DNA from: Verrucomicrobiota bacterium
GTDB lineage: Bacteria > Verrucomicrobiota > Verrucomicrobiia > Limisphaerales > UBA11320
Direction: 5' to 3'
Assembly: GCA_016871475.1 (NCBI GenBank)
Contig: VHDG01000092.1
Coordinates: 1 to 9,664, forward strand
DNA: 9,664 nucleotides
Under the pieces are notes generated by a model. It did no database searches and was not told the origin of the DNA. It saw only the letters and a program-made list of their open reading frames with translations. This document shows positions 6,195-9,664 of this stretch, piece after piece (position 1 is the stretch's first letter; each line of letters opens with the position of its first letter). The position numbers were made by a program, and so were the translations under genes.

Positions 6195-7310
6195 TTACAT
6201 CGAAGGCGGACGGCGCAGGATCTTTCGCACCAACGACAACAAAACATCCGCCTCGCGATCTGTTCCGATCGTGATTCGCAGATATCGACTCACCTCGGGT
6301 TGCCTGAACCAGCGGACGAGGACCTTTCCCGCCCTGAGCAAGTCCAGCCACCTCTCAGCCGCTGGGTGAGGGGGTTCGACAAGAATGAAATTGGTCTGGC
6401 TCGGCAGCACCTTGAAGCCCAGCTCGGAAAGACTTTGTGAAAGGCGGGTACGCGTCGCCCGGATCTTCGCGAAGTTGCGACGATAGTAGCCCAGGTGGTC
6501 CAGAGTGGCGGAAGCGGCGACCTGACCGAGCCCGTTGACATTGTAGGTGTCACGGATCCGATCCAGTGCATCGATCAGCACCGGATCTCCGATCATATAA
6601 CCCACGCGCTGGAAACAAAGGGAGTAGGCTTTCGAAAAGGTCCGAGCCACCAGGACATTGGGGATCTTGAGCGCGAGGGCTGAGGAGTCTTCGTCCGCGA
6701 AATCGACGTAAGCCTCGTCCAACACCACGACACCTTTTTGAGCGAGGCAGATCGACTCCAGGTCTTGTGTGCGGTAGCCGCGACCACTCGGAGCATTGGG
6801 AGTTGTGACGAGCGTCAAGGCGGCCTGAAAGTCCCATCGTTTCCCGTTGCGCAACTCACGCACAGTTGGAAGCGCAAAGCCGTCTGCCAAAGGCGTGGGA
6901 TAAGCCTCGGCACCATGGGTGGCAGCGAGCACGGGATAAAGGGAGTAGCTTGGATGGAAGAATTGGACTCGCGACTGCGACTTCGAAGCGTTGGATCCTG
7001 CGGGCTCGGTGAAAGCCCGGACAGCCATGGCGAGCAGTTCATCGGAACCATTGCCGACGATGATGTTTCCGGGCTTGCAGCCATGCAATCTGGCCAGCTT
7101 CTCACGTAGAACGTGCGATGTGGGATTGGGGTAGAGCCGGAGCCGGTCATCCACCGCTTTCTGGACAGCAGTTAACACCGCCGGAGCGGGCGGATACGGA
7201 TTCTCGTTCGTATTGAGTTTGACGAGTCCCTTCACCTTTGGCTGTTCGCCTGGGACATAGGGATGAAGGTTGCGAACCAGCGGACGGATCAGGGTCTTGG
7301 GCGATTTCAT
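6195..7310 (-). CDS. hisC: Histidinol-phosphate aminotransferase
   Basis: This 371-residue PLP enzyme of aminotransferase fold type I converts imidazole-acetol phosphate and glutamate to histidinol phosphate and 2-oxoglutarate. The substrate-end motif LNTNENPYPP is at residues 32-41, GNGSDELL at 86-93, and TTPNAPSG (169-176) is a variant of the usual PNNPTG with N172 kept. D198 in DEAYVDF binds the pyridine nitrogen, and K227 in RTFSKAYSL is the Schiff-base lysine. R235 in QRVGYMIG and R345 in YLRITIGT fit the phosphate and carboxylate contacts. The length is typical. The ATG start lies 20 bp after hisD, so the two are almost certainly translated from one mRNA. Some HisC-like enzymes also take aromatic amino acids, but the hisD neighbour supports histidine synthesis. 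Confidence 0.93.
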   Translation of the reverse strand: MKSPKTLIRPLVRNLHPYVPGEQPKVKGLVKLNTNENPYPPAPAVLTAVQKAVDDRLRLYPNPTSHVLREKLARLHGCKPGNIIVGNGSDELLAMAVRAFTEPAGSNASKSQSRVQFFHPSYSLYPVLAATHGAEAYPTPLADGFALPTVRELRNGKRWDFQAALTLVTTPNAPSGRGYRTQDLESICLAQKGVVVLDEAYVDFADEDSSALALKIPNVLVARTFSKAYSLCFQRVGYMIGDPVLIDALDRIRDTYNVNGLGQVAASATLDHLGYYRRNFAKIRATRTRLSQSLSELGFKVLPSQTNFILVEPPHPAAERWLDLLRAGKVLVRWFRQPEVSRYLRITIGTDREADVLLSLVRKILRRPPSM

Positions 7311-7330
7311 GACCGAATAGCGAGGTCGGC

Positions 7331-8662
7331 TCAGCGACGGTTTGATTTCCTGGATTTCGACTTTGCGGAAGTTTCCAGCCGGATGGCAGCGGAGCGCCCG
7401 TGGGCATCCAGGCCTTCCATCCTCGCAAAGGTGGCCACTGCGCGGAGAGACTTCTGGAGGGCTGTACGGTTGTACTCCACAAGACTGGTGCGGCGTTGGA
7501 ATTGGTCCACGGTCAAACCAGCAAACGAGGCACCTGCGCCGCCTGTGGGCAGGGTGTGGCTCGGGCCCGCGACGTAGTCGCCCAGCACCGTGGGGGAATA
7601 TCCGCCCATAAAGATGGCCCCGGCGGTGACGACCTTCTCAGCCACTTCATGGGGGCGGCGTGTCATGATCTCGCAGTGTTCGGGGGCAAGTCTGTTCGTC
7701 AGTGAAACCGCCTCTTCAAGAGTTCGCGTTTGAATGAGCCATCCGTTGGCAAAGAGGGCTCGTTCAGCAAAATCACGACGGCTTAGCTTCGGCAACTGGC
7801 GTCGAATTTCCTTTTCGACGGCCTTGCACAAAGGTCCGTGTGGGGTCACCAACCAGACCCTTTCATGACCCGATCCGTGTTCCGCCTGAGCGAGCAGATC
7901 CGCGGCGATCCATTGCGGGTTGGCTGTTTGATCCGCGATCACGAGCACCTCGCTGGGACCGGGGAGAAGATCGATGGCGACATGTCCCACGAGCAAACGC
8001 TTGGCTGCGACGACGTAGGCATTACCGGGGCCGAAAACCTTGTTCACCTTGCGAATCGTCGCGGTGCCCTGGGCCATGGCGGCAATTGCCTGAGCCCCGC
8101 CCACCTTATAGATCTCGGTGGCTCCGGAAGCCGTCACGGCGTGGAGCAGGGCGGGATTGATCGAGCCATCGCGGCCGCAAGGTGTGCACACTACAATTTC
8201 CCGGCACCCGGCGGTTTGGGCCAGGAGAATGGTCATCAGAGCGGTTGACGCGAGCGGGGCTGTCCCTCCCGGAATGTAAAGACCCACGCGTTGGAAAGGA
8301 TCGAACTTTTCCCCGACGGTTGCACCCTGGGCATTCTTGCTGGACCAATTCCGACGTCGTGAGCGCCGGCTGAAAGCCCGGATGTTGTTGGAAGCGAGCT
8401 CCAAGGCCTGTCGGAAATCCTCATCCGTCGTGAGAGCCGCGGTCATCCGTTCCGCGGCTGATACTTGCAGCTGGTCCGCGGACAGGGCGGCGCCGTCGAA
8501 ACGTTGCGTCAGCTCAAGAAGAGCGGCATCACCATGGTCGGCGACCTGCTGGACGATTTTTCGTGTGCGCTCCTCCACCTCGGAGTCGAACAAGCTGGAA
8601 GCTTCCACGATTTCACGAAGGGTCTGCTCATAGGTCGAATCACTGGGCCGAACAATGTTCAT
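7331..8662 (-). CDS. hisD: Histidinol dehydrogenase
   Basis: This 443-residue zinc enzyme oxidises histidinol to histidinal and then to histidine with two NAD, the last two steps of histidine synthesis. Motifs appear in family order: VGLYIPGGTAPLAST (126-140), VGGAQAIAAMAQGT (187-200), KVFGPGNAYVVAAKR (208-222), LLPGPSEVLV (232-241), LLAQAEHG (256-263), LAPEHCEI (325-332) and GDYVAGPSHTLPTGGAG (361-377). Zinc ligands by comparison with the E. coli enzyme are Q259, H262, D362 and H421; the catalytic pair is E328/H329. All are present, so it should be active. The C-terminus carries a short Lys/Ser/Arg-rich tail (about 431-443) beyond the last conserved motif. The ATG at 8660-8662 is preceded by a weak GCGGGG. 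It leads hisC by 20 bp and follows the TPR gene by 58 bp, suggesting an operon. Confidence 0.95.
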   Translation of the reverse strand: MNIVRPSDSTYEQTLREIVEASSLFDSEVEERTRKIVQQVADHGDAALLELTQRFDGAALSADQLQVSAAERMTAALTTDEDFRQALELASNNIRAFSRRSRRRNWSSKNAQGATVGEKFDPFQRVGLYIPGGTAPLASTALMTILLAQTAGCREIVVCTPCGRDGSINPALLHAVTASGATEIYKVGGAQAIAAMAQGTATIRKVNKVFGPGNAYVVAAKRLLVGHVAIDLLPGPSEVLVIADQTANPQWIAADLLAQAEHGSGHERVWLVTPHGPLCKAVEKEIRRQLPKLSRRDFAERALFANGWLIQTRTLEEAVSLTNRLAPEHCEIMTRRPHEVAEKVVTAGAIFMGGYSPTVLGDYVAGPSHTLPTGGAGASFAGLTVDQFQRRTSLVEYNRTALQKSLRAVATFARMEGLDAHGRSAAIRLETSAKSKSRKSNRR

Positions 8663-8720
8663 GACCCCGCAAAACTACCGCCTGGCATCAGGTGAATGCA
8701 ATCCTCCCTTAACCCGCCCC

Positions 8721-9664
8721 TCAAGCTGCCTCGGCTTCGGCGAGGATGCTCTTCAGAGTCGTCGCGGCGCTCGGCAGACACTTGTCGAGCGGATCCAGCC
8801 GATCCTGCAGGCTTCGGATTTTGGACTCGGCTCCTGCTCCCACGAGTCGCCGGAACCATTGGCAGAACTCGGCGCTGACCGCGGGTTCCATGGCCGGCTC
8901 TACTTGTCGGGGCGTGCGGTCTGACAGGATGGCGCAGCAGATATGAGCCGCAGTGTCTGAGGGGGATTTGGAGCCCAGACGATCCCATACCTCCACGGCT
9001 TCACCCGCATCGCCCGCCAGAAGCAAAGCCTCGCCACGAGCTCGCAGAAGGCGGGGATCACGCGGAGCGTTCCTGAGGGCTTCCCCGGTCCAATCGACGG
9101 CAAACTCGTAATAGTGTGGATTCCCAAGCGCGATTTCCGCACCCCGGCGCCAGGCATCCGTGTCGAACGGTTGACGGGCAATCACCTCATGCAACTGTTG
9201 CAACGCAGCAACCGAATCCCCGGTCTCCTGTAGAAAGTTGGCGAAATCGAGTCGTATCCTTAGGTTTGCAGGCGACTCGTCCACGGTGAGTTGAAACTGC
9301 TTCCTTCCCTCGTCCTTGTTGCCTGCGCGCATCAGGCTTAGTGCGAGCATGTGGCGGGGCGCCTCGCTCTGAACATCGGGCAACTTTGGGGAGAGGCAGG
9401 GCTGGTTGCGTTTGGCGATGCACTGCCGGAACTCGCTGGCTGCGTCCTTCGCACGACCCTGGCTGAATGCTGCCATTCCGAACAACAGGTGCAGGGAAGC
9501 CGTAGGCCCAGTCGCTTTTGCCGAGGGAGTGGCGGCGATCTCCGCCACGGTGCTGAAGCGCTGGGCCACCATCAGATGCGAGCACATCAGAGTGAGAAGC
9601 CGTTCGCGCAGCTCAGGGGGTGTGGCTTCGCTGGGTGCAGAGGCCATCAACCGAAATGCCTGCG
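8721..9664 (-). CDS. TPR-repeat protein, C-terminal part (5' end beyond window)
   Basis: The reading frame is open to the right edge, so the N-terminus is probably outside the window. An ATG at 9645-9647 and a TTG at 9648-9650 exist, but neither has a convincing ribosome-binding site, and the residues before them (QAFRL) look like continuing protein. The visible part, about 310 residues, is mostly alpha-helical with tetratricopeptide-like repeats. Counting from the TTG, repeat-like helix pairs cover about 52-82 (LLFGMAAFSQGRAKDAASEF), 98-125, 129-160 (FANFLQETGDSVAAL), 164-196 and 199-229 (RGEALLLAGDAGEAVEVW). The last 60 residues are helical without clear repeat spacing. No catalytic motif or membrane segment is seen. 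Such proteins act as binding scaffolds; no partner can be named. It lies 58 bp upstream of hisD on the same strand and may be co-transcribed with it. The TPR fold is fairly secure; the role is unknown. Confidence 0.75.
   Translation of the reverse strand, partial: QAFRLMASAPSEATPPELRERLLTLMCSHLMVAQRFSTVAEIAATPSAKATGPTASLHLLFGMAAFSQGRAKDAASEFRQCIAKRNQPCLSPKLPDVQSEAPRHMLALSLMRAGNKDEGRKQFQLTVDESPANLRIRLDFANFLQETGDSVAALQQLHEVIARQPFDTDAWRRGAEIALGNPHYYEFAVDWTGEALRNAPRDPRLLRARGEALLLAGDAGEAVEVWDRLGSKSPSDTAAHICCAILSDRTPRQVEPAMEPAVSAEFCQWFRRLVGAGAESKIRSLQDRLDPLDKCLPSAATTLKSILAEAEAA

Noticed and set aside
6076..6351. Upstream extension of galE by 92 residues.
   Set aside because: It would overlap the end of hisC by more than 150 bp and puts unrelated sequence before the Rossmann strand that begins at the ATG at 6073-6075.

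Overview
This window is GC-rich, gene-dense bacterial chromosome. It holds six complete protein genes and two that run off the edges. No rRNA, tRNA, CRISPR array, transposase or phage gene is visible. A Tat-exported xylose-isomerase-like TIM-barrel protein, a secreted tandem alpha/beta hydrolase, mostly weak Shine-Dalgarno sequences and a long GC-rich palindromic repeat together suggest a member of the PVC group, probably Verrucomicrobiota (Pedosphaera/Limisphaerales-like) or Planctomycetota. That placement is inference from style; no marker gene is present.

Layout. (1) 1-572, minus: N-terminal part of a membrane sensor histidine kinase, starting at a GTG. A perfect 8-bp inverted repeat lies just upstream at 597-615. 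(2) 715-1683, plus: Tat-signal sugar-phosphate-isomerase/epimerase-like protein, divergent from the kinase. (3) 1684-1857: convergent gap holding a 25-bp near-perfect inverted repeat. (4) 1858-2580, minus: small cytoplasmic alpha/beta hydrolase. (5) 2697-5030, plus: secreted 777-aa protein made of two alpha/beta-hydrolase domains; the first appears to have lost its catalytic residues and the second keeps a full triad. (6) 5104-9664, minus: a co-directional block that reads, in transcription order, TPR-repeat protein (5' end outside the window), hisD, hisC and galE.

How the genes fit together. hisD and hisC (20-bp gap) encode histidine-pathway enzymes: HisC makes histidinol phosphate, HisD performs the last two oxidations. 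They are very likely co-transcribed. galE (UDP-glucose/UDP-galactose interconversion) follows after 119 bp and may be read through or have its own promoter. The isomerase-like protein and tandem hydrolase both look exported, consistent with carbohydrate or ester scavenging outside the cytoplasm, but neither substrate can be read from the sequence.

Most of the window is ordinary metabolism. The items most worth a second look are the dead-plus-live tandem hydrolase, the exported isomerase with an altered metal site, the palindromic repeat, and the operator-like palindrome ahead of the kinase. I found no convincing new multi-gene system.
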